Notes: generated by a model not told the origin, from the sequence alone. DNA of 50,705 bases from JBLIRR01 sp049472395 (GCA_049472395.1 JBLIRR010000045.1:1-50705), one strand, 5' to 3'; counted from the first letter of the stretch, positions 23,891 to 33,340 are shown. Numbers and translations are program-made.

Positions 23891-24499
23891 ATGAAGCAGA
23901 AAATGCAACAGGAAGATTCCATTACAAGACTCATAAATGAATTTAAAAAAATGCCCTCTATAGGACTAAAGACCGCCCAGAGATTGGCTTTCTATATATT
24001 GCGCCTGGATAATACCGAGGCGCGAAAACTTGCTGAGGCTATTGTGGATGTGAAGGAAAAGATGAAGTATTGTTCAATCTGCGGTAACATTACGGAAGAA
24101 GATCCCTGTCTGATATGCTCTAATTCTCATAGAAAAAAAGAATATCTCTGCATCGTCGAAGAGCCGAAGGATATCCTGGCCTTTGAGAGCACCGGTGCGT
24201 TCAAAGGAGTCTATCATGTATTAATGGGGGCTATATCGCCCATTAATGGCATAGGACCAGCAGACCTTCGTATAAAAGAGTTGATGCAACGACTTGAGCG
24301 AGAGTCCATTCAAGAAGTAATTCTCGCTACAAGTCCAAATATTGAAGGGGATACCACCGCTACGTATTTAGCAGAGCAGATAAAACCCATGGGGATAAAA
24401 ATCACAAGGATAGCCCGCGGCTTGCCCATGGGGAGCGATATCGAATATGCAGATAAATCAAGCTTGACTAAATCTTTGGAATGTCGAATTGAGGTATAA
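23891..24499 (+). CDS. recR: Recombination protein RecR
   Basis: 202 residues. Acts with RecF/RecO to load RecA at gaps. Helix-hairpin-helix at the N-terminus (FKKMPSIGLKTAQRLAFYIL), four-Cys zinc finger (CSICGNITEEDPCLIC), Toprim domain (LCIVEEPKDILAFESTGAFKG, then EVILATSPNIEGDTTATYLAE) and the C-terminal IARGLPMGSDIEYADKSSL. No Shine-Dalgarno is seen before the ATG; translation may be coupled to ybaB or use a short leader. Confidence 0.97.
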   Translation: MKQKMQQEDSITRLINEFKKMPSIGLKTAQRLAFYILRLDNTEARKLAEAIVDVKEKMKYCSICGNITEEDPCLICSNSHRKKEYLCIVEEPKDILAFESTGAFKGVYHVLMGAISPINGIGPADLRIKELMQRLERESIQEVILATSPNIEGDTTATYLAEQIKPMGIKITRIARGLPMGSDIEYADKSSLTKSLECRIEV

Positions 24500-24525
24500 A
24501 TTATAACACAAGGAGCTTGCATATT

Positions 24526-25098
24526 ATGGAAGGTATAACTGAAGTAAGATGGCATGGTCGAGGAGGACAAGGCACAGTGACCGCGGCCAAAATTTTTGCC
24601 GAAACAGCAACATTTAAAGGCAAACACGTTCAAGCGTTCCCGGAGTATGGCCCTGAAAGAATGGGTGCTCCACTAAAAGCGTATAATCGAGTATCTACAA
24701 AACCTCTATTTATGCATTGTCAGGTGCATAATCCAAATATTGTCGTCGTGGTTGATGCCACGCTTATAAAAAGCGTAGACGTCACAGAAGGAGTCAGTGA
24801 TGATGGCATTTACATAGTCAATACGAATCTGTCTCCCTCAAAAATTAGGGAAAAATTAAACCTCAAGGGAGGGAAGATATATACGGTGGATGCGACAAAA
24901 ATTGCCATTGACACATTGGGAAGGCCTATTCCCAATACACCACTGCTGGGGGCCTTGGCAAAGGTCACTGATGAGATTGACACGGAAAGCCTCATCGAGG
25001 ATATAAAAACCAATTTTGGCAAAAAATTCAGCCAAGATGTGATAGATGCTAATATTGCGGCCATAAAAAGAGCCCAAGAGGAGGTGCATGAGGAATGA
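24526..25098 (+). CDS. porC: 2-oxoacid:ferredoxin oxidoreductase, gamma subunit
   Basis: 190 residues, first gene of a four-gene oxidoreductase operon (gamma, delta, alpha, beta) for CoA- and ferredoxin-dependent oxidation or synthesis of pyruvate or a related 2-oxoacid. Family marks: EVRWHGRGGQGTVTAAKIF at the start, FPEYGPERMGAPLKAYNR, and DATKIAIDTLGRPIPNTPLLGA. ATG 24526 follows AAGGAG; a TTG 9 bases upstream is less likely. The delta subunit starts 4 bases before this gene ends. Confidence 0.93.
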   Translation: MEGITEVRWHGRGGQGTVTAAKIFAETATFKGKHVQAFPEYGPERMGAPLKAYNRVSTKPLFMHCQVHNPNIVVVVDATLIKSVDVTEGVSDDGIYIVNTNLSPSKIREKLNLKGGKIYTVDATKIAIDTLGRPIPNTPLLGALAKVTDEIDTESLIEDIKTNFGKKFSQDVIDANIAAIKRAQEEVHEE

Positions 25099-25403
25099 GC
25101 AAGGCGACAAAATTAAAGGGGTGGAGAGATATCCCGATCGGAGGGAAAATATTAGATGCAGGCAATTCGGATAATTATGAAACAGGGGGATGGAGAACGT
25201 ACCGGCCTGTGTTGGATAAAGAAAAATGTATTAATTGTCTTACCTGCTGGATTTATTGCCCTGATTCAGCAATCGTAGTGGTTGACGGAAAGGTTCAGGA
25301 GATCAACCTGAAACATTGTAAGGGATGTGGAATATGCGCTGCGGAATGTCCTGACAAGGTCAAGGCAATTACCATGGTTGAAGAGGCACAATTTGAAGAG
25401 TAA
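25095..25403 (+). CDS. porD: 2-oxoacid:ferredoxin oxidoreductase, delta (ferredoxin) subunit
   Basis: 102 residues with two [4Fe-4S] motifs: CINCLTCWIYCP and CKGCGICAAECP. It carries electrons from the thiamine-diphosphate site to free ferredoxin. Starts in an ATGA overlap with porC. The N-terminal GNSDNYETGGWRTYRPV segment is typical of PorD/VorD. Confidence 0.94.
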   Translation: MSKATKLKGWRDIPIGGKILDAGNSDNYETGGWRTYRPVLDKEKCINCLTCWIYCPDSAIVVVDGKVQEINLKHCKGCGICAAECPDKVKAITMVEEAQFEE

Positions 25404-25427
25404 TGAATAAAAAAAGAGGATAAAAAA

Positions 25428-26609
25428 ATGGGAACTAAAATAGCAATGACGGGAAATATCGCCTCAGCCAACGCTATGAGGCAAATTAACCCCGATGTAT
25501 GTGCTGCATATCCAATTACTCCTTCTACTGAGATAATGCAGCAATTTGCCTCCTTTGTGGCTGATGGAAAAGTTATTACGGAATTGATTACTGTAGAGAG
25601 TGAACACAGTGCCATGAGTGCGTGCATCGGTGCCTCTGTTGCCGGAGGCAGGACGATGACAGTTACATCGGCGAATGGTCTGGCCCTGATGTGGGAGATG
25701 TTATATATTGCGTCCGGAACACGGGCCCCTGTCATAATGACGGTGGTGAATCGTGCCCTTAGCGCACCAATTAATATTCACGGAGATCACAGCGATTCCA
25801 TGGGTGCGCGAGATTCGGGATGGGTGCAGATATACTGTGAGAATGCTCAAGAGGCATATGATAGCCTGATCCAGGCGGTGACTATCGGGGAGAAAAAGAA
25901 TGTCCGTCTACCTGTTATGGTGTGCATGGATGGCTTTATTATCAGCCATTCTATAGAAAATATAGAAATTGAGGATGATAAGAAGGTAAAGGAGTTTATT
26001 GGCGAATATATTCCCCTTGATCCCCTTCTTGATACGGACCACCCCGTCACCTATGGACCAATTGACCTTCAGGATTATTATTCCGAACATAAAAGGCAAC
26101 AGGATGAGGCTATGGAAAATGTCCGACCGGTTATACTTGAGGCGGGCAAAGCCTTTGGCGATACATTTGGCCGTTACTATGGTTTCTTTGAACCATATAT
26201 GCTTGATGATGCCGAGGCTGCTATCGTCTCTCTCGGCTCTTCATGCGGCACTATCCGGACAGTGGTAGATGAGCTTCGGAGCAAGGGGGAGAAGGTGGGC
26301 CTTCTCAAGCTGCGGGTATTTCGTCCATTCCCTGCAAAAGAAATTGTCAAGGTCTTATCGTCCGTAAAAGCAGTAGCAGTATTTGACCGCTGTGATTCAT
26401 TTGGCGCCATGGGAGGGCCTGTTTTTTCAGAGATCCGCTCGGCTCTCTATGATGAGCCAATTCGTCCGAATATCATCAATTATATATATGGGTTAGGTGG
26501 CCGTGATCTTCATCTTGATAAAGTGCATGTTGCTTTTTCTAATTTAAAGAATATAATATCTACTGGTAAGGTTGAGAATTTAGTGAATAACCTGACGGTG
26601 AGGGAGTAA
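25428..26609 (+). CDS. porA: 2-oxoacid:ferredoxin oxidoreductase, alpha subunit
   Basis: 393 residues. Shows AYPITPSTEIMQQFA near the N-terminus (substrate and CoA side of the active centre), ITVESEHSAMSACIGASVAG, the SANGLALMWEML loop and a C-terminal domain (LRVFRPFPAKEIVKVL). The best match of these motifs is to pyruvate/2-oxoacid enzymes of the archaeal four-subunit type. Exact substrate not provable here. Confidence 0.94.
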   Translation: MGTKIAMTGNIASANAMRQINPDVCAAYPITPSTEIMQQFASFVADGKVITELITVESEHSAMSACIGASVAGGRTMTVTSANGLALMWEMLYIASGTRAPVIMTVVNRALSAPINIHGDHSDSMGARDSGWVQIYCENAQEAYDSLIQAVTIGEKKNVRLPVMVCMDGFIISHSIENIEIEDDKKVKEFIGEYIPLDPLLDTDHPVTYGPIDLQDYYSEHKRQQDEAMENVRPVILEAGKAFGDTFGRYYGFFEPYMLDDAEAAIVSLGSSCGTIRTVVDELRSKGEKVGLLKLRVFRPFPAKEIVKVLSSVKAVAVFDRCDSFGAMGGPVFSEIRSALYDEPIRPNIINYIYGLGGRDLHLDKVHVAFSNLKNIISTGKVENLVNNLTVRE

Positions 26610-26626
26610 GGGGAGGTGAATACACA

Positions 26627-27556
26627 ATGATTAAATTGAAGGAATTATCGCAAAGAAAAGATTTATTGGCCGGAGGTCACCGACTTTGTCCTGGATGCAC
26701 AGCATCGACAATCGTCCGTCAGGTTTTGCTTGCAGGCTCTGATTATAAAATGGTTCTCTCTCAATGTACGGGATGCCTGGAGGTTGCAACAACAATCTAT
26801 CCTTATACCGCATGGAGAGTGCCATGGTTTCATAGCGCATTTGAGAATTCGGCAGCGACAATTGCCGGCATAGAGACGATGTACCAGTCTCTCAAGAAAC
26901 AGGGGAAAATTCCTCAAGATAAAACGATTAAATTTATCGCTTTAGGAGGCGATGGTGGCACGTACGATATAGGACTGCAAGCTCTTTCAGGGGCACTGGA
27001 ACGAGGGCATGATTTCCTCTATATCTGTTATGACAATGGTGCATATATGAATACCGGTATTCAAAGGTCAAGCTCTACGCCAATGGGAGCGCACACAACC
27101 ACAAGCCCTGCCGGATCTGTGATCCCGGGAAAAAAACAGTATCGTAAAGATCTTACCGCCATTGTCATGGCTCATAACCCGGCATATGTGGCGCAAGCTT
27201 CCCCAAGTAACTATAGAGATCTCATGACAAAGGTGCAAACTGCTTTATCTATTGAAGGGCCTAAATTTATGAATATAATTGCCCCATGCCACCGTGGATG
27301 GAGATCAAAAATGGACTCTGCGATAGAGTTGGCGAGACTTGCTGTTGATACATGCTTCTGGCCGTTGTATGAAGTGCGTGATGGGAAAATCACCATCAAT
27401 TATAGACCTAAAGAGAAAAAACCGCTTGTGGATTGGCTAAAACTTCAAGGTAGGTTTAAGCATCTGTTCAAACCGGAAAATGCTTCTATCCTTGAAATGT
27501 TACAAAAAGGCGTAGATAGGGAGTGGGAGTATCTTCTTATGAGAGAATCGAAGTAG
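26627..27556 (+). CDS. porB: 2-oxoacid:ferredoxin oxidoreductase, beta subunit
   Basis: 309 residues. Thiamine-diphosphate subunit with a [4Fe-4S] cluster: GHRLCPGCTAST, CTGCLEVATTIYPY, the ThDP/Mg motif GGDGGTYDIGLQALSGALERG, YDNGAYMNTGIQRS and a distal Cys in IAPCHRGWRS. GGGGAGG precedes the ATG. Last gene of porCDAB; the ABC transporter that follows appears to have its own promoter. Confidence 0.95.
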   Translation: MIKLKELSQRKDLLAGGHRLCPGCTASTIVRQVLLAGSDYKMVLSQCTGCLEVATTIYPYTAWRVPWFHSAFENSAATIAGIETMYQSLKKQGKIPQDKTIKFIALGGDGGTYDIGLQALSGALERGHDFLYICYDNGAYMNTGIQRSSSTPMGAHTTTSPAGSVIPGKKQYRKDLTAIVMAHNPAYVAQASPSNYRDLMTKVQTALSIEGPKFMNIIAPCHRGWRSKMDSAIELARLAVDTCFWPLYEVRDGKITINYRPKEKKPLVDWLKLQGRFKHLFKPENASILEMLQKGVDREWEYLLMRESK

Positions 27557-27566
27557 GTATATATTT

Positions 27567-27601
27567 CTTGGAATTATATGTTAACTTGGATTATATGTTA
27601 G
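27567..27601 (+). repeat. Tandem 18/17-bp repeat forming a promoter before the ABC operon
   Basis: CTTGGAATTATATGTTAA (27567-27584) is followed directly by CTTGGATTATATGTTAG (27585-27601). Read together they give TTGGAA (27568-27573), 17-base spacer, TTATAT (27591-27596), a promoter ending 15 bases before the ATG at 27612. An ATG-TTA-GCT-GAG-TAA mini-ORF (27595-27609) copies the true start ATG-TTA-GCT. Confidence 0.5.
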
Positions 27602-27611
27602 CTGAGTAAAG

Positions 27612-28547
27612 ATGTTAGCTATAGAAGTTAAGAATATTTCCAAGACCTATAAAATCGGTTTTTGGGGCAAAAAGGTTAAGGTTTTAAACGACCTTTCTTT
27701 TCAGGTTGAAAAAGGGGAGGTTTTTGCCTACCTCGGCCCAAACGGGGCGGGCAAAACCACTACCCTCAAAATCCTTCTCGGCCTCATTTCGGCTGATTCA
27801 GGGAGGACCTCTATCCTCGACAGGCCCATGAACGATGTGAAGGTCAAAAACCAGATCGGGTATTTGCCCGAAAATCCCTATTTCTATGATTATCTTACAG
27901 GAGAAGAGCTGCTTAATTTTTTTGCCCAGTTTTTTCACCTTGGCAAACATGAGCGGAAGAGACGTATCGATATGCTCTTTGATATGGTCTATCTTGAGAA
28001 AGCCAGGAAATTGGCGTTGCGTAAATACTCCAAAGGCATGCTCCAACGAATTGGCATAGCACAAGCTCTGATAAATAATCCGGAAATTGTCTTTTTAGAT
28101 GAACCCCTTTCAGGGCTTGATCCCATTGGACGAAGGCAGATTAGGGATATTATTTTTCGCTTAAAAGAAGAGCGGAAAACTATTTTCTTCAGTTCTCATA
28201 TTCTTTCCGATGCAGAGATGATCTGCGATCATGTAGGTATTATTAATAATGGACGTGCAGTGACAATAGGAAAATTAGAAGAAATCTTAAAATCATCGAC
28301 AAAGGGACTGGAGGTAACATTTACAAATGTACCGGAGAATGCGTTAACGAATATTAAGGAGAATGCTCTCGGGTTTATAAAACAAAATGAGAATATATTG
28401 ATTACTCTGCCATATGATGATAAAATAAACGCATCATTGCTGGAACTTACACACTTAATTGAAAAAAATAATGGACAGCTGTTAAATATTATTCCTTTTA
28501 GAGAAAGCTTAGAGAATATATTCATGCAAAAGGTGCAGACAAAATGA
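27612..28547 (+). CDS. ABC transporter ATP-binding protein
   Basis: 311 residues, ABC-2 exporter type (NatA/CcmA-like). Walker A GPNGAGKTT, Q-loop region QIGYLPENPYFYD, signature YSKGMLQRIGIAQAL, Walker B IVFLDEPLSGLDP, H-loop FFSSHIL. About 90 extra C-terminal residues follow, as in many exporters. Lacks a Shine-Dalgarno; promoter-like tandem repeat just upstream. The permease gene overlaps its end by 4 bases. Substrate unknown. Confidence 0.93.
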   Translation: MLAIEVKNISKTYKIGFWGKKVKVLNDLSFQVEKGEVFAYLGPNGAGKTTTLKILLGLISADSGRTSILDRPMNDVKVKNQIGYLPENPYFYDYLTGEELLNFFAQFFHLGKHERKRRIDMLFDMVYLEKARKLALRKYSKGMLQRIGIAQALINNPEIVFLDEPLSGLDPIGRRQIRDIIFRLKEERKTIFFSSHILSDAEMICDHVGIINNGRAVTIGKLEEILKSSTKGLEVTFTNVPENALTNIKENALGFIKQNENILITLPYDDKINASLLELTHLIEKNNGQLLNIIPFRESLENIFMQKVQTK

Positions 28548-29308
28548 AAGTAGTGGCTATAGCGAAAAACACTTTTCTTGAAGCAATACGAGATCGTATT
28601 CTTTACAATCTCCTCATTTTTGCTCTTATTATTATTGGAATCTCAACAATCCTTGGTAATTTTACCATAGGAGAGCAGAAAAGAATTATACTTGATGTGG
28701 GACTTTCCAGCATCTCCATCTTTGGCGTTTTGATAGCAGTATTTGTGGGCATTAATCTGGTATATAAAGAAATATCGAAAAAAACCATTTACAATATAAT
28801 CTCAAAACCTGTGACACGGTACCAATTTATTTTTGGCAAATATTTCGGTTTATTATTCACATTATTCGTCAATGTCTTCATAATGGCCGTAGGGTTTTTA
28901 TCTATTCTTTTTTATTTATACGGTTCGTTTAATGTACAGGTATTCCTCGCTATTGGTCTCACCTTTATGGAATTAATGATAATTACCTCAATTGCTATCA
29001 TGTTTTCGACCTTTTCCACGCCAACCCTGAGTGCTATTTTTACTCTTTCTGTCTTTGTAATCGGACATTTAACCCATGACCTCATGCTGCTTAGAAATAA
29101 GGTTGAGAGTTCAATTGTGCGTTTCATGCTCACAGGATTTTATTATATTCTGCCAAATTTAGATAATTTTAATATACGCAATCAAGTTGTACATCAACTA
29201 CCTATAAAATTCCGATATATTCAATATGCAACGAGTTATGGGGTAATATATCTATGTATTATTTTTATTATTTCTATTATTATATTTAATAAAAGGGAAT
29301 TTAAATGA
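28544..29308 (+). CDS. ABC transporter permease (ABC-2 type)
   Basis: 254 residues with about six hydrophobic helices (LLIFALIIIGISTIL, ISIFGVLIAVFVGINLV, LFTLFVNVFIMAVGFLSILF, a helix at IITSIAIMFS, LSAIFTLSVFVIGHL, GVIYLCIIFIISIIIF). Gene overlaps the ATPase stop (ATGA). Membrane half of the two-gene exporter; no substrate clue. The EISKKTIYNIISKPVTRYQF loop after the second helix is typical of ABC-2 permeases. Confidence 0.88.
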   Translation: MKVVAIAKNTFLEAIRDRILYNLLIFALIIIGISTILGNFTIGEQKRIILDVGLSSISIFGVLIAVFVGINLVYKEISKKTIYNIISKPVTRYQFIFGKYFGLLFTLFVNVFIMAVGFLSILFYLYGSFNVQVFLAIGLTFMELMIITSIAIMFSTFSTPTLSAIFTLSVFVIGHLTHDLMLLRNKVESSIVRFMLTGFYYILPNLDNFNIRNQVVHQLPIKFRYIQYATSYGVIYLCIIFIISIIIFNKREFK

Positions 29309-29339
29309 ATTTTTTACTGTATCTATCTAAAATTATGCT

Positions 29340-29368
29340 TTGGCATGACAGCTTAAAAATAATAATAT
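29340..29368 (+). promoter_or_regulatory. Sigma-70-type promoter close to the yceD start
   Basis: TTGGCA (29340-29345), 17-base spacer, TAATAT (29363-29368). ATG is at 29382, 13 bases beyond. A GGAAGG lies between, so the transcript start would fall within or near the ribosome-binding site. Confidence 0.6.
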
Positions 29369-29381
29369 TGGGAAGGTACAC

Positions 29382-29903
29382 ATGAATATTCAATTAAAAG
29401 AAATTCCGGAAGAAGGGTGCACAATAGCGAGTGAGGTGCCAAAAACGGATTTTAACCTCGGGGAAGATGAGGTGCGCCTGCAAGGTCCGGTCTCCATCAA
29501 TATTAAAATAAATAAATCTTCGAGGGGAATTATTATAAGCGGCAAAGTGAAGACACTATTGGAGTTAGAGTGCAGTCGATGCTTGGAGAACTTTTTATTT
29601 CACGTGAATGAGCAATTTGAAGCATGTTTTATCCCTGAAGATCAAAAAATTGAAGAAGAAGAGGTAGAATTGACTAAAAATGATATGGATGTGAGTTTTT
29701 TTAAAGGAGAGGCTATTGATTTAACAGATGTAATACGAGAACAAATACTACTGTCTGTCCCGATGACGCCGGTATGCAAATCATCCTGTCGTGGGCTGTG
29801 TTCGAATTGCGGACAAAACCTCAACCAGGGTAAATGTGCATGCGGGTCTTTTTCTTCGGATCGCAGATGGTCTGCTCTTTCAAAATTAAATAAAAATAAT
29901 TAA
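29382..29903 (+). CDS. DUF177/YceD family protein
   Basis: 173 residues. The family is found with rpmF and is linked to 23S rRNA metabolism in some bacteria. Central LELECSRCLENF and the C-terminal zinc-like motif CKSSCRGLCSNCGQNLNQGK followed by CACG are the family hallmarks. Directly upstream of rpmF-plsX-fabH, the normal arrangement. GGAAGG precedes the ATG. Confidence 0.92.
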   Translation: MNIQLKEIPEEGCTIASEVPKTDFNLGEDEVRLQGPVSINIKINKSSRGIIISGKVKTLLELECSRCLENFLFHVNEQFEACFIPEDQKIEEEEVELTKNDMDVSFFKGEAIDLTDVIREQILLSVPMTPVCKSSCRGLCSNCGQNLNQGKCACGSFSSDRRWSALSKLNKNN

Positions 29904-29930
29904 TATACTATTCATAAAGGAGATTTGTTT

Positions 29931-30119
29931 ATGGCATTACCAAAAAGAAAAACGTCGAAGGCAAGACGGGACAAAAGACGCAGCCATACAGGAATACATG
30001 CGCCGCTGTTTAATCTATGTCCTAATTGTCAAGAACCAATCTTAGCACATCATATGTGTAGAAACTGCGGTCATTACCGTGGTCGGCAAGTGGTAGAAAT
30101 AACGGAAAAAAGTGAATGA
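29931..30119 (+). CDS. rpmF: 50S ribosomal protein L32
   Basis: 62 residues beginning MALPKRKTSKARRDKRRSHT, the L32 hallmark, with a zinc-binding C-terminal half (CPNCQEPILAHHMCRNCGHY: four Cys, so the zinc form). ATG at 29931 is 10-12 bases after AAAGGAG; an ATG two codons upstream is discounted. Ends in an ATGA overlap with plsX. Confidence 0.97.
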   Translation: MALPKRKTSKARRDKRRSHTGIHAPLFNLCPNCQEPILAHHMCRNCGHYRGRQVVEITEKSE

Positions 30120-31156
30120 AACTAGCCATTGATGCCATGAGCGGCGATATAGGCCCCAAGGTTATTATTGAGGGGGCTATTGAAGCTGCGAGGGAATTTA
30201 ACGTATCATTATTTCTCATAGGCCAAGAAGAGCTTTTAAAAAAGGAATTAGCGCAGTTTAACACGGAGGGATTATCTATTGTGGTGAAACATGCCTCTCA
30301 GGTCATCACGATGGATGATGAAATATCTGTTGCCTTAAGGAAGAAAAAAGATTCATCTACCATGGTAGCAGCGAATTTGGTCAAACAAAAAGAAGCTCAT
30401 GGCATGATTAGCGCGGGGAACACCGGAGCTGTCATGGCTATTGCCAAGATAAATTTTAAGGGCTTGGAAGGAGTAGAGCGGCCGGCAATTGCGACGACAA
30501 TGCCCACCAAAAAAGGTGTATCCATTCTTTTGGATGTGGGGGCAAATGCAGACTGCAAACCTATTCATTTGCACCAATTTGCTGTTATGGGGCATATATA
30601 TGCCCGACAAATTTTACATATTGAGACGCCTCGGATAGGCTTGTTGAACATTGGCGAGGAAGAAGGCAAGGGCAACGATCTCACAAAAGAGACCTATAAA
30701 CTCTTTAAAGCAGCCCCGTTTTATTTTGTGGGCAATGTTGAAGGAAGAGACATCTTTGAAGGTAACGTAGATGTGATTGTAACCGATGGCTTTACAGGCA
30801 ATGTGGCACTTAAGGTGGGAGAGAGCGTTGCAGAATTAATCACCGACCTTATTAAAAATGAGATTAGCAATAAATTATTGGCGCAAGTCGGTGCATTTCT
30901 TATGAAACCGATATTTCATTCATTAAAAAAGAAAATTGATCATGCAGAATACGGAGGCGCGCCTCTTTTGGGTTTAAATGACGTATGTATAATCTGCCAT
31001 GGCGGCTCAGGGGCACGCGCCATATTTAATAGCATCAGAATTGCGAAAGAATTTATTTCTCAAGAAGTCAATGAAAAGATTAAATTTCAAATCGGCGCTA
31101 ATCTAAAGAGCACAACGCCTGTGTGTGCTAACCAGTGTGATGGGAGGACAATGTGA
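30116..31156 (+). CDS. plsX: Phosphate acyltransferase PlsX
   Basis: 346 residues. Converts acyl-ACP to acyl-phosphate for phospholipid synthesis. Family marks: MKLAIDAMSGDIGPKVIIEG at the start, AHGMISAGNTGAVMA, LLDVGANADCKPIHL, GLLNIGEEEGKGND, VIVTDGFTGNVALK and the C-terminal YGGAPLLGLN. Overlaps rpmF by 4 bases and fabH by 4. Confidence 0.97.
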   Translation: MKLAIDAMSGDIGPKVIIEGAIEAAREFNVSLFLIGQEELLKKELAQFNTEGLSIVVKHASQVITMDDEISVALRKKKDSSTMVAANLVKQKEAHGMISAGNTGAVMAIAKINFKGLEGVERPAIATTMPTKKGVSILLDVGANADCKPIHLHQFAVMGHIYARQILHIETPRIGLLNIGEEEGKGNDLTKETYKLFKAAPFYFVGNVEGRDIFEGNVDVIVTDGFTGNVALKVGESVAELITDLIKNEISNKLLAQVGAFLMKPIFHSLKKKIDHAEYGGAPLLGLNDVCIICHGGSGARAIFNSIRIAKEFISQEVNEKIKFQIGANLKSTTPVCANQCDGRTM

Positions 31157-32157
31157 ATCACCACGTGAGGAATTCGAAAGGAGCAGCCTACATATCGGGA
31201 ATAGGAATATCTATACCAGATAAGGTAGTGACTAACCAGGACCTTGAAAAAATAGTAGATACGAATGACGAGTGGATAAGGACAAGAACGGGTATTGATA
31301 AAAGAAGAATAGTCGAACCGGGTATAGCGACCTCTGACTTAGCTTCAGAAGCAGGGCGGAAAGCTATCGACGATGCAGGTCTTTCCAATGAGGAAATTGA
31401 TATGATCATCGTTGCCACAATGACGCCTGATATGACCCTCCCTGCCACAGCGTGTATAGTCCAGAAAAAGATGGGACTTGTTCACGTGCCTGCCTTTGAT
31501 GTAAACGCCGCCTGTTCAGGATTTCTCTATGCCCTGTCGGTCGCAAACCAGTTTATCATCACAAGGGCGTATCACAATATTCTTGTTATTGGTGCAGAGA
31601 CCATGTCTTACATAACCAATTGGGAAGACCGATCAACATGTATTCTCTTCGGAGACGGAGCAGGAGCAGTAGTCCTCAGCCATTCTACCAATTGCCGGGG
31701 AATATTATCCACTCATCTTTTCTCTGATGGGACCTATTCTGAACTGCTCACTGTACCCGCTGGAGGCTCGTCAATGCCTACTACTCTTCAAACCGTTAAA
31801 GACCGGCTCCATTATGTTTCAATGAAAGGCAACGAACTGTTTCGTATAGCAGTAAAAAATATGGTTACTGCTTCTCAACTGGCATTAGGGTATAATAATC
31901 ATACAACTGATGATTTAGATCTTTTTGTGGCTCATCAGGCGAATAAAAGAATTATTGATGCTGTTGCAGAAAGACTTGGAATTGAGGATAAAAAAATAGT
32001 AATTACGTTAAATAAATATGGTAATACTTCAGCAGCAAGCATCCCAATGGCCCTGGTTGAAGCTACGCAAGAAGGCAGATTGAAAAGAAATAATTTGATC
32101 TTATTAACCGCATTCGGGGGAGGATTAACCTGGGCCTCGGCATTGATTCGATGGTAA
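31153..32157 (+). CDS. fabH: 3-oxoacyl-ACP synthase III (KAS III)
   Basis: 334 residues from a GTG that overlaps the plsX stop; GGGAGGAC precedes it. Starts fatty-acid chains from acyl-CoA and malonyl-ACP. Catalytic triad: Cys 121 in VNAACSGFLY, His in FVAHQANKRI and Asn in NKYGNTSAASIP. Other marks: NDEWIRTRTGI and the final GGGLTWASALIRW. The rest of the fab cluster is not in the window; an acyl-CoA dehydrogenase follows instead. Confidence 0.97.
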   Translation: MNHHVRNSKGAAYISGIGISIPDKVVTNQDLEKIVDTNDEWIRTRTGIDKRRIVEPGIATSDLASEAGRKAIDDAGLSNEEIDMIIVATMTPDMTLPATACIVQKKMGLVHVPAFDVNAACSGFLYALSVANQFIITRAYHNILVIGAETMSYITNWEDRSTCILFGDGAGAVVLSHSTNCRGILSTHLFSDGTYSELLTVPAGGSSMPTTLQTVKDRLHYVSMKGNELFRIAVKNMVTASQLALGYNNHTTDDLDLFVAHQANKRIIDAVAERLGIEDKKIVITLNKYGNTSAASIPMALVEATQEGRLKRNNLILLTAFGGGLTWASALIRW

Positions 32158-32182
32158 ATAGATAAATAAAGGAGCAAAATCA

Positions 32183-33340
32183 ATGGACTATTTTCTTACT
32201 GATGATCAAATCATGATCAGGGACCTTACCCGGACTATTGCTGAGGAGAAGATACGTCCCATACGCGCGGAACTGGATGAGAAAGAGGAATTCCCGACAG
32301 AAATTGTGAAAGAATTGGCGAGGTCTGATCTTTTCGGCATATTTATACCCGAAGAATATGGAGGGCTTGGAGGAGATTGCCTGGAACTTGCTATTGTGAT
32401 AGAGGAACTAAGCCGTGTGTGTGCGGGAGTAGCACTTGCATTTGCGGGAACTCTTCTTGGGGTCTACCCGATACTGCTATTCGGTTCGGAGGAACAAAAG
32501 CAAAAATATCTTCCACAGATTGCAGAAGGCAAAAAATTGGCCGCTTTTGCGCTTACTGAACCGGATGCTGGCAGCGATGCAGGAGGAATTAAAACCACAG
32601 CGCTCTTACATAACGACACATATGTGCTCAATGGCACCAAACAATGGATTACGAACGGAGGAGAAGCGGAAATATATTCGGTTATCGCCATGACAGATAA
32701 AAAAAGGGGGGCTCGCGGAGCAAGCGCCTTCATTGTCGAGAAGGGAACCGAGGGTTTTAGTTTCGGGAAAAAAGAAAATAAGATGGGTATTCGTGCCTCC
32801 GCAACACGTGAATTGATATTTAATAATTGTATAATACCCAAATCTAATATTCTCGGAAAAGAAGGCATGGGGTTTATAATCAGCATGAAAACCTTAGACA
32901 AATCCCGTACAGGCATTGGAGCTCAGGCCCTCGGCATTGCTCAAGGGGCAATGGAGGAATCCTTGAATTATGCCAAGCAAAGAATACAATTCAATCAGCC
33001 GATTTCATCATTCCAGGCAATTCAACATATGCTGGCAGATATGGCTATTCAAATAGAAGCAGCGCGATCCCTCATATATTCGGTTTCTAAATATATCGCA
33101 AGCGGGGCAAAAGATATCTCAAAACCCGCAGCCATGGCCAAAGTCTTTGCGTCGGATATTGCGATGAAAGTAACGACGGATGCTGTCCAGATAATGGGTG
33201 GATATGGGTATATGAAGGACTATCCGGTTGAGAAAATGATGCGGGATGCAAAAATAACCCAAATATATGAGGGGACAAATCAAATACAAAGAAATGTTAT
33301 TGCACTTAATATGATTAAAGAAAGCGCAAAGAAGAAATAA
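32183..33340 (+). CDS. Acyl-CoA dehydrogenase
   Basis: 385 residues, flavoprotein of the short/branched-chain acyl-CoA dehydrogenase family. Marks: FALTEPDAGSDAGGIKTTA (FAD/substrate loop), LNGTKQWITNGGEA, FQAIQHMLADMAI, and the C-terminal MGGYGYMKDYPVEKMMRDAKI followed by IYEGTNQIQR, where the Glu of YEGT is at the position of the catalytic base. Same operon as etfB, its electron acceptor, 4 bases downstream. In anaerobes such pairs may run with Etf in bifurcation; direction and substrate are not shown. Confidence 0.95.
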   Translation: MDYFLTDDQIMIRDLTRTIAEEKIRPIRAELDEKEEFPTEIVKELARSDLFGIFIPEEYGGLGGDCLELAIVIEELSRVCAGVALAFAGTLLGVYPILLFGSEEQKQKYLPQIAEGKKLAAFALTEPDAGSDAGGIKTTALLHNDTYVLNGTKQWITNGGEAEIYSVIAMTDKKRGARGASAFIVEKGTEGFSFGKKENKMGIRASATRELIFNNCIIPKSNILGKEGMGFIISMKTLDKSRTGIGAQALGIAQGAMEESLNYAKQRIQFNQPISSFQAIQHMLADMAIQIEAARSLIYSVSKYIASGAKDISKPAAMAKVFASDIAMKVTTDAVQIMGGYGYMKDYPVEKMMRDAKITQIYEGTNQIQRNVIALNMIKESAKKK

